Origin: Dehalococcoides mccartyi
GTDB taxonomy: Bacteria; Chloroflexota; Dehalococcoidia; UBA2979
DNA length: 64,000 nucleotides
Reading direction: 5' to 3'
Assembly: GCA_945865925.1 (NCBI GenBank)
Contig: CAMBFG010000008.1
Location: 1 to 64,000, forward strand
The notes under the pieces were generated by a model, which had not been told where the DNA came from, did not search any database, and saw only the letters and a list, made by a program, of their open reading frames with translations. Made by a program: the position numbers and the translations under genes. Positions 50,921-59,896 of the stretch are shown piece after piece; position 1 is the first letter of the stretch, and every line of letters starts with the position of its first letter.

Positions 50921-52117
50921 ATGCCATTGCCGCTTGAGGGCTTTCGAATCCTCGACCTGTCGATCTGGCAGCAGGGCACCTATGCGACGGCGATGCTCGC
51001 CGACATGGGTGCGGACGTCATCAAGATCGAGTCGTACGCGAATCCAGACCCGGGCCGCGGCCTTCAGCAGGGCGGGCCTCGCAACGCCTACTTCAACACG
51101 CTGAACCGAGGGAAGCGCTCGATCCTCCTCGACATGAAGAATCCGGCGGGCATGGAGGTGTTCTGGCGCCTGGTGCAGACGGCGGACGTCTTCCACAACA
51201 ACATGCGCGGCGGCGTGATGGAACGCCTGGGTGTCACGTTCGAGACGATCCAGCAGCACAACCCTCACTGCATCTTCTCCAGCGCGACCGGGTGGGGGCA
51301 CCTTGGGCCCGAGCGGCACAAGGGCGCGATGGACCTGCTCGCGCAGGCGCGTGGCGGCTTCATGTCCGTGACCGGCGACGGCGAGGATGGTGCGCCGATG
51401 CCCGCCGGCTTCCCGCAGGCCGACCATGTGGGCGCGATGGTTTCGGGGTACTCGATCGTGCTCGCGCTGCTGTCGCGGGAACGGCACGGCGAGGCACAGG
51501 AGGTGAACACCTCGCTGTACGGGTCGCAGATGCTCATCCAGTCATACAACATCACCGGGGCGATGTGGAGCGGGAGCCTGATCGGCCGGCGGAAGCACGA
51601 TGAACGCCCGCCGACGTGGAACCACTTCAAGGCCGGTGACGGCAAATGGTTCATGGTCGGCTTCCTCCCCGCCGACAAGTGGTGGCCGCAATTCTGCGAC
51701 GTGCTGGGCTCCCAGGAGTTGAAGCAGGACCCGTATCGCACGGGCGTCCAGCGCCTCGAGCGACTGGGCGAGGTGACGGCGAAGATGGACGCGATCTTCG
51801 CGACGAAGACGCGAGACGAGTGGATCGCGCTGTTCCACGCGCAGGACCTGCTGGTGCAGCCGGTGATGGACTACCTCGAGATCGGCAAGGACCCACAGGC
51901 CTGGGCGAACGGCTACATCGTGGAAGTGCCGGACGAGAACGGGAAGGCGTGGCCGATGGTCGGCTCGCCGGTCCACCTCTCGAAGACGCCTGCCCAACTG
52001 AAGAAGCAGGCCCCCGAGTTCGGCCAGCACACCGAGGAGGTGCTGCTGGAGTCCGGCTTCACCTGGGACGAGGTCGAGGCGTACCGCGCGAAGGGCGCCT
52101 TCGGCACGTCGCCGTAG
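50921..52117 (+). CDS. CaiB/BaiF-family CoA transferase
   Basis: The 398-residue protein has LEGFRILDLSIWQQGTYATAMLADMGADVIKIE, LNRGKRSILLDMKNPAGMEVF, an Asp in FPQADHVGAMVSG and the C-terminal domain PEFGQHTEEVLLESGF, all typical of the family. It is the third CaiB in the window and is not part of the pair at 41-44 kb. A strong bidirectional hairpin follows. Confidence 0.93.
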   Translation: MPLPLEGFRILDLSIWQQGTYATAMLADMGADVIKIESYANPDPGRGLQQGGPRNAYFNTLNRGKRSILLDMKNPAGMEVFWRLVQTADVFHNNMRGGVMERLGVTFETIQQHNPHCIFSSATGWGHLGPERHKGAMDLLAQARGGFMSVTGDGEDGAPMPAGFPQADHVGAMVSGYSIVLALLSRERHGEAQEVNTSLYGSQMLIQSYNITGAMWSGSLIGRRKHDERPPTWNHFKAGDGKWFMVGFLPADKWWPQFCDVLGSQELKQDPYRTGVQRLERLGEVTAKMDAIFATKTRDEWIALFHAQDLLVQPVMDYLEIGKDPQAWANGYIVEVPDENGKAWPMVGSPVHLSKTPAQLKKQAPEFGQHTEEVLLESGFTWDEVEAYRAKGAFGTSP

Positions 52118-52134
52118 CGTCGGCAGCACACGAC

Positions 52135-52176
52135 ACAAGCAGAAGGCCCGGCAGTGATGCCGGGCCTTCTGCTTGT
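52135..52176. terminator. long bidirectional hairpin terminator
   Basis: A 19-bp perfect stem (ACAAGCAGAAGGCCCGGCA and its complement) closes a GTGA loop between the convergent CaiB and alpha/beta hydrolase genes. It is the longest perfect stem I found in the window. Confidence 0.85.
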
Positions 52177-52195
52177 CTGCGCAAACGTCGAGGGG

Positions 52196-53065
52196 CTACA
52201 GGCCGCCGAGGCTCTGGAGGAATTCGCGGATGTTGAGGGCCAGGGCGGACGGCTGATCGGTGGGGACCGGGTGGCCCGCGTCCTCGATCAGGCTGACACG
52301 GGAGCCGCTGATGCGGCGGTGGAGGCGCTGGATGGCCTCGGGCGTCAGCATGTCGGTCTCAGCGCCGCGCACGATCATCGTGGGGCACTGGATGCGGTCA
52401 GCGGAGTCCCAGAGGTCGGCGAGGCGGCGCTGGCCGGGGTCCGGCTCGGGCGGGCGCACGGTCGCGTCGCGGAAGACGGGGTCGAGGTCCCAGACGAAGA
52501 CGCCGTCCTCGTTGACGGTGAAGGAGGCGCGCACGCGGCGCTCCAACTGCTCCGTGTTCGCATAGGGGAAGAACTCACGGAAGGCGATCACGGCGTCATC
52601 CAGGCTGGCGAAGGAGTCGCCGACGGAGAGCAGGCGGCGCAGTTGCTCGACACCGGAGCGCAGCACCTCGGGCGCCGACTCGATGATGACGAGGGCGGTC
52701 ACGGTCTCGGGGTGTTCGGCGGCGTAGCAGACCGCGTTCGCGCCACCCATCGAGTGGCCCACGATGGTGACGGAGCGGAGCCCGAGGGTTTCGATGAGCG
52801 CGGCAAGGTCTTCGACCTGGGTGGCGCGGGTGTAGTCGCGGTCGCCGGCGCGAGCGGTGGAACCGTAACCGCGCTGGTCGACGGCGATGACGCGATATTC
52901 GCGCGCGAGGTCGGAGGCGACGTCTGACCACGCCTCGCACGTCTCGGCGTAGCCGTGGAGCAGGAGGAGCGCGTGGCGGCTGCGGGGGTCACCCCATTCG
53001 CGGACGTGGAAGCGGAGGCTATTGGCCTCGATCATTTCGTCGCGCGGACGTGTGCTGGTGGCCAT
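52196..53065 (-). CDS. alpha/beta-hydrolase
   Basis: The 289-residue protein has LLLLHGYAETCEAW (oxyanion region), IAVDQRGYGSTARAGDRDY, the nucleophile GHSMGG, an acid in GAETDMLTPEAI and catalytic His in EDAGHPVPTDQP. It resembles epoxide hydrolase/esterase-like soluble enzymes. ATG 53065 has GGAGG 7 bases before it. The substrate is unknown. It stands alone. Confidence 0.92.
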   Translation of the reverse strand: MATSTRPRDEMIEANSLRFHVREWGDPRSRHALLLLHGYAETCEAWSDVASDLAREYRVIAVDQRGYGSTARAGDRDYTRATQVEDLAALIETLGLRSVTIVGHSMGGANAVCYAAEHPETVTALVIIESAPEVLRSGVEQLRRLLSVGDSFASLDDAVIAFREFFPYANTEQLERRVRASFTVNEDGVFVWDLDPVFRDATVRPPEPDPGQRRLADLWDSADRIQCPTMIVRGAETDMLTPEAIQRLHRRISGSRVSLIEDAGHPVPTDQPSALALNIREFLQSLGGL

Positions 53066-53235
53066 CTGGGAGCCTCCGAGGGTTGCGAGCGCCATCGATG
53101 GCGCGTGGGGTGTCGAGCGGCGCGAGCCGATTCGTTCAGGCTGCCGACGGTCGCTCTGGAGCACCCAACGTACGACGCGGGGCCGTTAGAGCGTCGAAAA
53201 TATCACGAAACGTATGAGCCTGAATCTGAGCCGGT

Positions 53236-54171
53236 CTAGAGGGCGGCTGTGATGTCGTTCGCGACCGGGAGTCCGTCCTGGAGGGCGAGCCAGTTTCGGC
53301 CTCGGTCGTGGGAGGCCCACAACTGGGGGCCAGCGGCGATGAAGACGAGGTCATTCCAGTCGAAGGGGCGGACGACGCAAGGGACGCGCTCCCACTCGTC
53401 GTCGGCGTCGAGCATGATGCGCTGCCAGGTGACGCCGCCGTTGGCGGAGCGGAAGACAGCGCCCTCCAGGCCGGGGCCTCGGCGGGCGGCGGAGTAGACG
53501 AGCGCGTCCGGGGTGCCGGGGAGGACGGCGATGGTGCCGCCCCACGAGCGGTCGAGGCCGCCGATGCTCTGCACCCACGTGTAGCCCTCGTCCTCGCTGC
53601 GGAAGATGCCGCTCTGGGTCGAGGCGTAGAGGCGATCGCGGCGCTCCGGGTGGACCCAGACGCGGTGCACCTTCGGGTCCAGGCCATCCGCGCGCCGCAA
53701 CCAGGAGCCACCACCGTCACGGGTGTGCCAGCAGCCACCGCCGACGATCGAGATCACGATGCCGTCCGTGACCTCGCCTGCGGAGGCGACGAACGGGGTG
53801 ACGCCCGGGGGCGGAAGGAGGCGGTTGAGTTTGATGACGTTCTGGACGCCATCCAGCGTCTCCCACGTTGCGCCCTTGTCGGTGGAGCGGTGGAGCTTGC
53901 CATCGGCGCTGCCGATGAACAGGTCGCCTGCCGTGGTGACGGAGACGGACTTCGGGTCGCCCTCCCAGCCGCGCTCCCAGCGCTTGCCGGCGAAGACCCA
54001 GACGCCATCACCCGGCGCACCGGCGAGGCCGAGGCCGTCCTGGAAGTCCACGCGCGTGAAGCGCTTGCCTGCGATGGCGACGACGGGCGGCCGCCCGGGC
54101 TCGACATGCAGCAGGCCCTCGTCGGTGGCAATGACGATGCCCAGCGGGTCGTACTTGCGGCGGCTGATCAT
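53236..54171 (-). CDS. BNR/sialidase-like beta-propeller protein
   Basis: The 311-residue protein repeats BNR-type Asp-box motifs (HRSTDKGATWETL, WHTRDGGGSWLRR, FRSEDEGYTWVQS, FRSANGGVTWQRI, WASHDRGRNWLAL), about one every 40-50 residues, so it forms a five- to seven-bladed propeller. There is no signal peptide. Such proteins are often annotated as glycosyl hydrolases or exo-alpha-sialidases without proof. ATG 54171 overlaps the sirtuin stop by 4 bases. Confidence 0.87.
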   Translation of the reverse strand: MISRRKYDPLGIVIATDEGLLHVEPGRPPVVAIAGKRFTRVDFQDGLGLAGAPGDGVWVFAGKRWERGWEGDPKSVSVTTAGDLFIGSADGKLHRSTDKGATWETLDGVQNVIKLNRLLPPPGVTPFVASAGEVTDGIVISIVGGGCWHTRDGGGSWLRRADGLDPKVHRVWVHPERRDRLYASTQSGIFRSEDEGYTWVQSIGGLDRSWGGTIAVLPGTPDALVYSAARRGPGLEGAVFRSANGGVTWQRIMLDADDEWERVPCVVRPFDWNDLVFIAAGPQLWASHDRGRNWLALQDGLPVANDITAAL

Positions 54172-54995
54172 CGCGTGCCCTCTCCGTGCGCGGCGGCCTG
54201 CTGCTCCTGGATGGCCGCCACCAGCGCCGGCAACGCCTCTCCCGAGGCGGCCCGCACGACGATGTCCGCGAGCGCCGTCAACGGCGTCTCCTCCGGGTTC
54301 ACCTCAATGAGCGGGACGCCTCGGCGGGCGGCCTCGATCGGAAAGGCGGCGGCGGGATAGACGACGGCGGAGGTGCCCACGGTCATGAAGCAGTCCGCCA
54401 GGCCAGTCTCGGCCTCGCAGCGCGCGAGCGCGAATGGCAGGATGGGCTCACCGAACATGACGGTGTCGCCTTTGACGATGCCGGGGCAGCCCGGCGTGGC
54501 ACAACGAGGCGGCAAGTCGGCCTCGTCGACGGGGAACTCTTCGCGCGGCCAGCGGGTGCCGCAACGGACACAGCGCATCCACAAACGGTTGCCGTGGATC
54601 TCGGTGAGCGAGCGCTGTCCGGCGCGACGGTGGAGGTTGTCGATGTTCTGGGAGATGACGTGAGCGAGGCGGCCCATGCCCTCGAGTTCGGCGAGGGCCC
54701 GGTGTCCGTCGTTCGGCTCGGCGGCCTCGATGCTGGCGCCGAAGGGATTGCCGGCGCGGGCTTCGGCGAGGCGGCGCTCCCACCAGCGCTTCGGGTCAGC
54801 GGCGAAGGTCTCGTACTGGTTGAGGGGCGGCTCACCCTGGGTGGTCCAGATGCCGCCCTCGCCTCGGAAGGTGGGGATGCCGGACTCTTTCGACATCCCG
54901 GCGCCCGCGAGGACGACGGTGTGCCGGCTGCGGAGGAGTACCGCCGCCGCGTTCCGGATGGCCGTCTGAGTCGCGTCGTCGAGCACAGACTCCAT
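54168..54995 (-). CDS. NAD-dependent protein deacylase (sirtuin)
   Basis: The 275-residue protein has the sirtuin motifs GAGMSKESGIPTFRG, SQNIDNLHRRAG, catalytic His in IHGNRLWMRC, zinc Cys pairs CVRC and C-ATPGC, and VGTSAVVYPAA and EVNPEET. It removes acyl groups from lysine using NAD. It is of normal CobB length and, by size and zinc motif, is not the SIR2 of defence systems. It leads an operon with the propeller gene. Confidence 0.92.
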   Translation of the reverse strand: MESVLDDATQTAIRNAAAVLLRSRHTVVLAGAGMSKESGIPTFRGEGGIWTTQGEPPLNQYETFAADPKRWWERRLAEARAGNPFGASIEAAEPNDGHRALAELEGMGRLAHVISQNIDNLHRRAGQRSLTEIHGNRLWMRCVRCGTRWPREEFPVDEADLPPRCATPGCPGIVKGDTVMFGEPILPFALARCEAETGLADCFMTVGTSAVVYPAAAFPIEAARRGVPLIEVNPEETPLTALADIVVRAASGEALPALVAAIQEQQAAAHGEGTR

Positions 54996-55056
54996 GCTAC
55001 CGGCCTGAGCATCCACGGCGGGCGCCCGAGGGCGGAGCGCGGGGTATCCTCGACGC

Positions 55057-55662
55057 GTGGCGTCCCTCACTTCCTTCGCGAACCTGTCATCGATGTCGCC
55101 CGCGCGCCGGACGTGGCTGCGGCGTGCGACCGCGACGCTGATCCTGATCGCTGCCGTCGCCGCCTTCGTCTCGCAGGAGCGGGTGAGCGAGGACGCGGGG
55201 GAGCGCCTCGGCATCCTCGAAGGTGCGGCGAGCCCGGCGGTAGGTCAGGTCGCGCCCGACTTCGTGCTCCACGAGTACGGCACCGGACGCCTCGTGCGGC
55301 TGTCCGACTTTCGAGGCAAGACGGTCGTGCTGAACTTCTGGGCGACGTGGTGCCCACCGTGCATCGCGGAGATGCCGGAACTACAGGCGCTGCACGCCTC
55401 GCGGCAGGGGGCGGGGGACCTCGTGGTGCTTGCGGTGGACGTGCAGGAGCCGCCCTCGGTCGCGGGGGAGTTCGTGCAGGCGAAGGGGCTCACGATGCCG
55501 GTACTGAGCGACCGGACGGGTGAGGTCGCGAAGCATTACGGACTGCCCGGGCTGCCGGGTACGTTCTTCATCGACCGAGACGGTACGGTGCGCTCGAAAG
55601 TCCTTGGCCCGATCATCGGGAAGCCGCTGACGGACGGTGTCGCGGCAGCGGGAGGGGGTTAG
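55057..55662 (+). CDS. TlpA/ResA-like membrane-anchored thioredoxin
   Basis: The 201-residue protein has an N-terminal transmembrane anchor ([13 protein letters not shown]) and an extracytoplasmic thioredoxin domain with WCPPC at 98-102, VVLNFWATW, and cis-Pro in [11 protein letters not shown]. It likely reduces disulfides for cytochrome c maturation or other exported proteins. GTG 55057 is chosen; ATG 55093 is possible. It is followed at 55665 by the DUF6941-like gene on the same strand. Confidence 0.92.
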   Translation: MASLTSFANLSSMSPARRTWLRRATATLILIAAVAAFVSQERVSEDAGERLGILEGAASPAVGQVAPDFVLHEYGTGRLVRLSDFRGKTVVLNFWATWCPPCIAEMPELQALHASRQGAGDLVVLAVDVQEPPSVAGEFVQAKGLTMPVLSDRTGEVAKHYGLPGLPGTFFIDRDGTVRSKVLGPIIGKPLTDGVAAAGGG

Positions 55663-55664
55663 CG

Positions 55665-56057
55665 ATGGACCTCGGCTTCGCCTTCTTGTGCGACTCGGCG
55701 CAGGACTCCGGTGGCAAACTACACGCGCTGGGCATCGGCGTGGACACGCTGCACGCGGGGTCGCTGCCGGCGGTACACCCGCACCTCTCGCTCGTCGTCC
55801 GCTTCTCGTACGGCAGTGCCGACGAGGGCGACCACGAGTTCTCGATCGCCGTCCTCGATGCGGACGGCAAGAACGTGGTCGCGCCGGTCGGCGGGCAGAT
55901 GACGCTGCGACTCAACGGCGAAGACACGAGGGGTGGCGCGAACCTCGTGGTTGACCTGCAGAACGCCCAGTTCACGACCTACGGCCCGCACGAGGTGTCC
56001 GTGAGCGTGGACGGCCACGCCTTCGCGACGCTGCCGATCGCCGTGCGCCGGCTGTAG
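55665..56057 (+). CDS. DUF6941-like beta-sandwich protein
   Basis: The 130-residue protein reads FAFLCDSAQDSGGKLHALGIGVDTLHAG, then HPHLSLVVRFSYGSADEGDHEFSIAVLDADG and NAQFTTYGPHEVSVSVDGHAFATLPIAV. It is a small all-beta domain of unknown function seen in many bacteria; I recall the DUF6941 pattern but rank the name as tentative. It begins 3 bases after the thioredoxin gene. Confidence 0.75.
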   Translation: MDLGFAFLCDSAQDSGGKLHALGIGVDTLHAGSLPAVHPHLSLVVRFSYGSADEGDHEFSIAVLDADGKNVVAPVGGQMTLRLNGEDTRGGANLVVDLQNAQFTTYGPHEVSVSVDGHAFATLPIAVRRL

Positions 56058-56066
56058 GCGGTCTCG

Positions 56067-56645
56067 ATGAGCGCCCGCAGTGCTGAGGTGGTCGCGGAGA
56101 CGCTCCATACCGCGCGCCTCGATCTCGTCCCGTTCGATCTCGCCTTCTGCCGCGCGATCCTTGCGGGCGACCGCGACGTCGCCGCCGAGTGGCTCGGCGC
56201 TGACCTCGGCGTGTGGCCGAGCACGGACGAGGCGGAGGGATTCTTCCCGGTGGTCGCGAGGGCGCTGCGGGAGGACTCCAGCGTCGCGGGGTGGTGGAGT
56301 CGCGCCGTAGTGGTGCGGATGTATGGAGTGGTCGCGGGCAGCCTCGGGATGAAAGGCCCGCCGCGCGACGGCCGCGTGGAGCTCGGTTGGGGCATCGAGC
56401 GCCCGTTCCGCCGTCAGGGGTACGCCCGCGAGGGTGCGCGCGCCATCCTCGCGTATGCGTTCTCGCATCGCGAGGTAGTCGAGGTGGTGGCGGAGATCGA
56501 CGCGGCGAACGAGCCCTCGATCATTGTGGCGGAGGCGATCGGACTGCACCGCACGGATGAGGCAGGGAGCGAAGCGGGGTTGTGGTTGTGGGCGGTCTCG
56601 CGTGTCGAGTACGAGGGGTCCATCTCAGAGCATCGACCGCGCTAA
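56067..56645 (+). CDS. GNAT-family (RimJ/RimL-like) N-acetyltransferase
   Basis: The 192-residue protein shows LHTARLDLVPFDL, VELGWGIERPFRRQGYAREGARAILAYAF (acetyl-CoA loop) and AANEPSIIVAEAIGLHRTDEA, the layout of RimJ/RimL-type acetyltransferases. The target is unknown. The gene follows the DUF6941-like gene by 10 bases. Its TAA and the minus-strand HAD gene's TAG overlap (56642-56645). Confidence 0.9.
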   Translation: MSARSAEVVAETLHTARLDLVPFDLAFCRAILAGDRDVAAEWLGADLGVWPSTDEAEGFFPVVARALREDSSVAGWWSRAVVVRMYGVVAGSLGMKGPPRDGRVELGWGIERPFRRQGYAREGARAILAYAFSHREVVEVVAEIDAANEPSIIVAEAIGLHRTDEAGSEAGLWLWAVSRVEYEGSISEHRPR

Positions 56646-57286
56646 CTGAGTACCCCGTGCCGCTGCACTGCTGCCATCAGTTGTGCCGCCGTGTCACCCA
56701 TCGGATCGATCTGCTCGGCGCGCCAGCCGAGGGCTCGTGCGGCCTCGACGTTCTCTGGGAGGTCATCGAAGAACAGCAGCAGCGATGCTGGCTGACCACT
56801 CGCGGCCTCGAAGGCGTGATAGATGGCAGGGCTTGGTTTGAGGACGCCTGCGAGGTGGCTCGCGACCGCGTACTGAAGGCGAGCGACCGTCGGGAAGTGC
56901 GACTGGGCGCCTCGGAGGTCGGCCCAGTGGGGGGCACTCGTGTTGGAGAGTGCGCCGGTCGCGATGCCAGCGGCCTCGATGGCCTCTACGACCGCATCGA
57001 CGCCGGGATACTCCGCCCAGTGCCACGCGGCGTGGATACGACGCACGTCGTCGGCGGCGTAGACGCCACCCGAGGCTTCGGCGGTCGCTGCGTAGTACGC
57101 GTCAGGTTCGAGGCGGCCGACGGACATCGCGTCGACGAGTGTGCCGCGCCTCGCAAGGAACGCCGCGTCCGAGGCAACGGGATGCGGCGGGATGCCAGCG
57201 CGCGCACACGCCTCGATCCAGGACCGAACGATCTGTACGAGCACTCCGCCGAGGTCGAAGACGACGCACGCGACCGGTTCGGTCAC
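56642..57286 (-). CDS. HAD-superfamily hydrolase (DLGGV type)
   Basis: The 214-residue protein has motif I as DLGGVLVQ, where the second Asp is Gly, as in a common HAD branch with altered chemistry. SNTSAPHW and FFDDLPENVEAARALGW supply the later motifs. Substrate unknown. ATG 57286 overlaps the histidine phosphatase stop by 4 bases. Confidence 0.88.
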   Translation of the reverse strand: MTEPVACVVFDLGGVLVQIVRSWIEACARAGIPPHPVASDAAFLARRGTLVDAMSVGRLEPDAYYAATAEASGGVYAADDVRRIHAAWHWAEYPGVDAVVEAIEAAGIATGALSNTSAPHWADLRGAQSHFPTVARLQYAVASHLAGVLKPSPAIYHAFEAASGQPASLLLFFDDLPENVEAARALGWRAEQIDPMGDTAAQLMAAVQRHGVLS

Positions 57287-57849
57287 CGGGCGCGCTCGTC
57301 ACTCGGGCGGTAGTCGTAGCGCCAGCCGGGCTGCCACGCGCGCTCCTCGATGGCGACGTCAGCGAGCGGGCGGCCGTTCGCGAGGTGTTCGAGGGCCATC
57401 CACGTGGCGTAGTGGCCGACGACGAGGACGATGCCGCTGGGGCGCTCCTGCTCGATGGCGTCGAACGCCGCTCGGTGGCGGGTGACCGCGGCCTCGTAGG
57501 ACTCTCCGTCCGGCCAGGGGACATCGATGTGTGCCGAGCGAGCGAGGTCGATCTCGTGGCGTGGGCGGCCTGACAGGGTGCCGTAGTCACATTCGTCGAG
57601 ACGGGCGTCCGCCGTGATGATGAGCGGGCCGCCCTCGAATGCGATGGCGGCCGTATCACGAGCGCGTTGCAGGGCGGCGGTCACCACGGCGTCGACGGGG
57701 ATGGGCGTTCCGGGGCCATAACGCGCGCGTACCTCAAGTGCTTGCTCACGGCCACGCGTGGACAGCGGAGTGTCGATGAGGCCCGCGGCGAGGCCGGCTT
57801 CCGAGGCTTCGGTGTTCGAGTGAGTAATGAGCCAGATGGTGACGGGCAT
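57283..57849 (-). CDS. histidine phosphatase-superfamily protein with altered RHG motif
   Basis: The 188-residue protein has the layout of phosphoglycerate-mutase-like phosphatases: N-terminal LITHSNTE in place of L-x-RHG-x-T, then DTPLSTRGREQAL, TAALQRARDTA, DECDYGTLSG and the second His in VVGHYATWMALE. The His nucleophile is kept but the preceding Arg is Thr and the following Gly is Ser. That Arg normally binds phosphate, so activity may be lost or changed. Confidence 0.85.
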   Translation of the reverse strand: MPVTIWLITHSNTEASEAGLAAGLIDTPLSTRGREQALEVRARYGPGTPIPVDAVVTAALQRARDTAAIAFEGGPLIITADARLDECDYGTLSGRPRHEIDLARSAHIDVPWPDGESYEAAVTRHRAAFDAIEQERPSGIVLVVGHYATWMALEHLANGRPLADVAIEERAWQPGWRYDYRPSDERAR

Positions 57850-57984
57850 CGGTCATTCCTTCGGTCAGAGAAACGGTATCCCGTCCGCCCGCCGGGGGAT
57901 GTACCATGCCGCACCGGACGGGCCAAACAGTTTGAGCCGGACAGACAGACGGCGTCCCCATCATTCATGGGGCGGGGAGTACAC

Positions 57985-59649
57985 ATGGCAGAGATCGACG
58001 GCGCCACGATTATCGCTCGGTCGCTGAAGACGCAGGGCGTCGACGCGATGTTCGGGGTGGTGGGCATCCCAGTGACCACGATCGCGATGGCGGCGCAGAA
58101 GGCTGGCATCAACTACGTGGGCATGCGGCACGAGATGCCGGCGACGTACGCCGCACAGGCCGTGTCCTACCTCGGGGGGCGCATTGGCGCCGCCCTGGCG
58201 GTGTCCGGGCCGGGCGTGTTGAATGCGATCGGCGCGTTCTCCAACGCGTGGTCGAACCGTTGGCCAATGATCCTTCTCGGCGGTTCCTACGAGCGCACGG
58301 GCCACCTGATGGGCTTCTTCCAGGAGGCCGACCAACTGACGGCCGTCCGCCCGTACGCGAAGTTCGCGGAGCGGGTCGAGACGATCGAGCGCATCCCGAT
58401 CTACGTCGCGGAGGCCGTGAAGAAGGCGATCCACGGCGTCCCTGGCCCGGTCTACCTCGACCTCCCCGGCGACGTGATCGCTGGCCGCGTGGACGAGGAC
58501 GCGGTGCAGTGGGTGCCGCGTGTGCCGGACCCCCGCCGCACGCTGTCTGACCCGATGGACGTCGAGGCGGCGATGGCCGCCCTGAAGACGGCGGAGCAGC
58601 CCCTGATCATCATCGGTAAGGGCGTTGCCGCCTCGCGCGGTGAGCAGGAGATGAAGGCCTTCGTCGAGAAGACCGGCATCCCGTACCTCGCGATGCCGAT
58701 GGCGAAGGGCATCCTGCCGGACGACCACGACCAGGCGGCCGCTGCGGCACGCTCGTTCGTGCTGCAAAACGCCGACCTCGTGTTCCTCGTGGGCGCGCGC
58801 CTCAACTGGATGTTGCACTTCGGGTTGCCGCCGCGCTTCCGCAAGGACGTGCGAGTGGTGCAGCTGGACTTCAACCCCGAAGAGATCGGCGTGAATGTCC
58901 CGACCGAGGTCATGATGATCGGTGACGCGAAGAAGACGCTCGGGCAATTGCTCGACGTCCTCGACCGCGACCAGTGGCAGTTCCCGCAGGACAGCGAGTG
59001 GTTGCAGTCCGTCCGCGCCGAGGCGCGTTCGAACTCCGAACTCGTCGAGGGGATGAAGCAGGAAGAGACCGACCCGATCGGTTACTACCGTGCGCTGCAC
59101 GCGATTAACCAGGCGCTTCCGCCGGACGCGATCTTCGTCGCTGAAGGTGCGAGCACGATGGACATCAGCCGGACGGTGATCGACCAGCTGGTGCCGCGCT
59201 CCCGCCTCGACGCCGGTTCGTTCGGTTCGATGGGCCTCGGGCACGGGTTCGCGATCGCCGCAGCGGTGCAGAACCCGGGCAAGCGGGTCATCTGCCTCCA
59301 GGGCGACGGTGCCTTCGGCTTCGCGGGCACCGAGTGCGAGGTGGCAGTCCGCTACAACCTGCCGATCACGTGGATCGTGTTCAACAACGGCGGTATCGGC
59401 GGCCACAAGGCGGAGTTGTTCGAGCGTGAGAACAAGCCGGTTGGCGGTATGAGCCTCGGCGCGCGCTACGACATCATGATGGAAGGCCTTGGCGGCGTCG
59501 GGTACAACGCGAAGTCGTACGACGAGCTGCAGGGTGCGCTGAAGCAGGCGCTGGCGCTCTCGGGGCCGTCGCTCATCCACGTGCCGCTGGACCCGGACGC
59601 GAAGCGCAAGCCGCAGAAGTTCGGCTGGCTGACCTCCACCCGCGCCTAG
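57985..59649 (+). CDS. ThDP-dependent oxalyl-CoA decarboxylase / 2-hydroxyacyl-CoA lyase
   Basis: The 554-residue enzyme has the ThDP fold in three domains: catalytic Glu50 in MRHEMPATYAAQAVSYLGG, a central domain (IIIGKGVAASRG), and the ThDP-Mg motif GDGAFGFAGTECEVAVRYNLPITWIVFNNGG. It resembles oxalyl-CoA decarboxylase and 2-hydroxyacyl-CoA lyase more than acetolactate synthase, since no FAD-binding difference is visible I keep both names. The CaiB transferases nearby could supply oxalyl- or formyl-CoA. GGGAG precedes ATG 57985. Confidence 0.87.
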   Translation: MAEIDGATIIARSLKTQGVDAMFGVVGIPVTTIAMAAQKAGINYVGMRHEMPATYAAQAVSYLGGRIGAALAVSGPGVLNAIGAFSNAWSNRWPMILLGGSYERTGHLMGFFQEADQLTAVRPYAKFAERVETIERIPIYVAEAVKKAIHGVPGPVYLDLPGDVIAGRVDEDAVQWVPRVPDPRRTLSDPMDVEAAMAALKTAEQPLIIIGKGVAASRGEQEMKAFVEKTGIPYLAMPMAKGILPDDHDQAAAAARSFVLQNADLVFLVGARLNWMLHFGLPPRFRKDVRVVQLDFNPEEIGVNVPTEVMMIGDAKKTLGQLLDVLDRDQWQFPQDSEWLQSVRAEARSNSELVEGMKQEETDPIGYYRALHAINQALPPDAIFVAEGASTMDISRTVIDQLVPRSRLDAGSFGSMGLGHGFAIAAAVQNPGKRVICLQGDGAFGFAGTECEVAVRYNLPITWIVFNNGGIGGHKAELFERENKPVGGMSLGARYDIMMEGLGGVGYNAKSYDELQGALKQALALSGPSLIHVPLDPDAKRKPQKFGWLTSTRA

Positions 59650-59687
59650 CGGGTCGCCAGCGGCCTCGGCCGCATCGCGAGCAGAAT

Positions 59688-59715
59688 CGAGGGCGTCCCG
59701 CGAGGGGCGCCCTCG
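59688..59715 (+). terminator. hairpin terminator after the lyase gene
   Basis: CGAGGGCGTCCC and GGGGCGCCCTCG pair (one T-G) around GCGA, then TTGTGTGG, 39 bases after the lyase stop. Confidence 0.75.
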
Positions 59716-59896
59716 TTGTGTGGATGGCATCCGTTGTGCTCAGGCCTACTCGTTAGCCTTCGCGCATAGTGACATAACCGTGACACGAAGGCTGTTCGGC
59801 CAGCGCTAGAATCGCCTACGTACAGCCGGTATCTATCCGGCTGGGGCACGAGGACGCCGGAAGCGCCTCGATGCCGTGCTTCGAGGGAGGCCCGCG

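Noticed and set aside
54168-54995. SIR2-type antiphage defence gene
   Set aside because: The protein is a normal-length CobB-type deacylase with zinc-binding Cys pairs and its neighbour is a propeller protein; no TIR, HerA, Argonaute or other defence partner is present.
59750-59830. Promoter with TAGAAT before the acyl-CoA dehydrogenase gene
   Set aside because: TAGAAT resembles a -10 box but no -35 hexamer occurs at a suitable distance; GTGACA is 21 bases away, too far.
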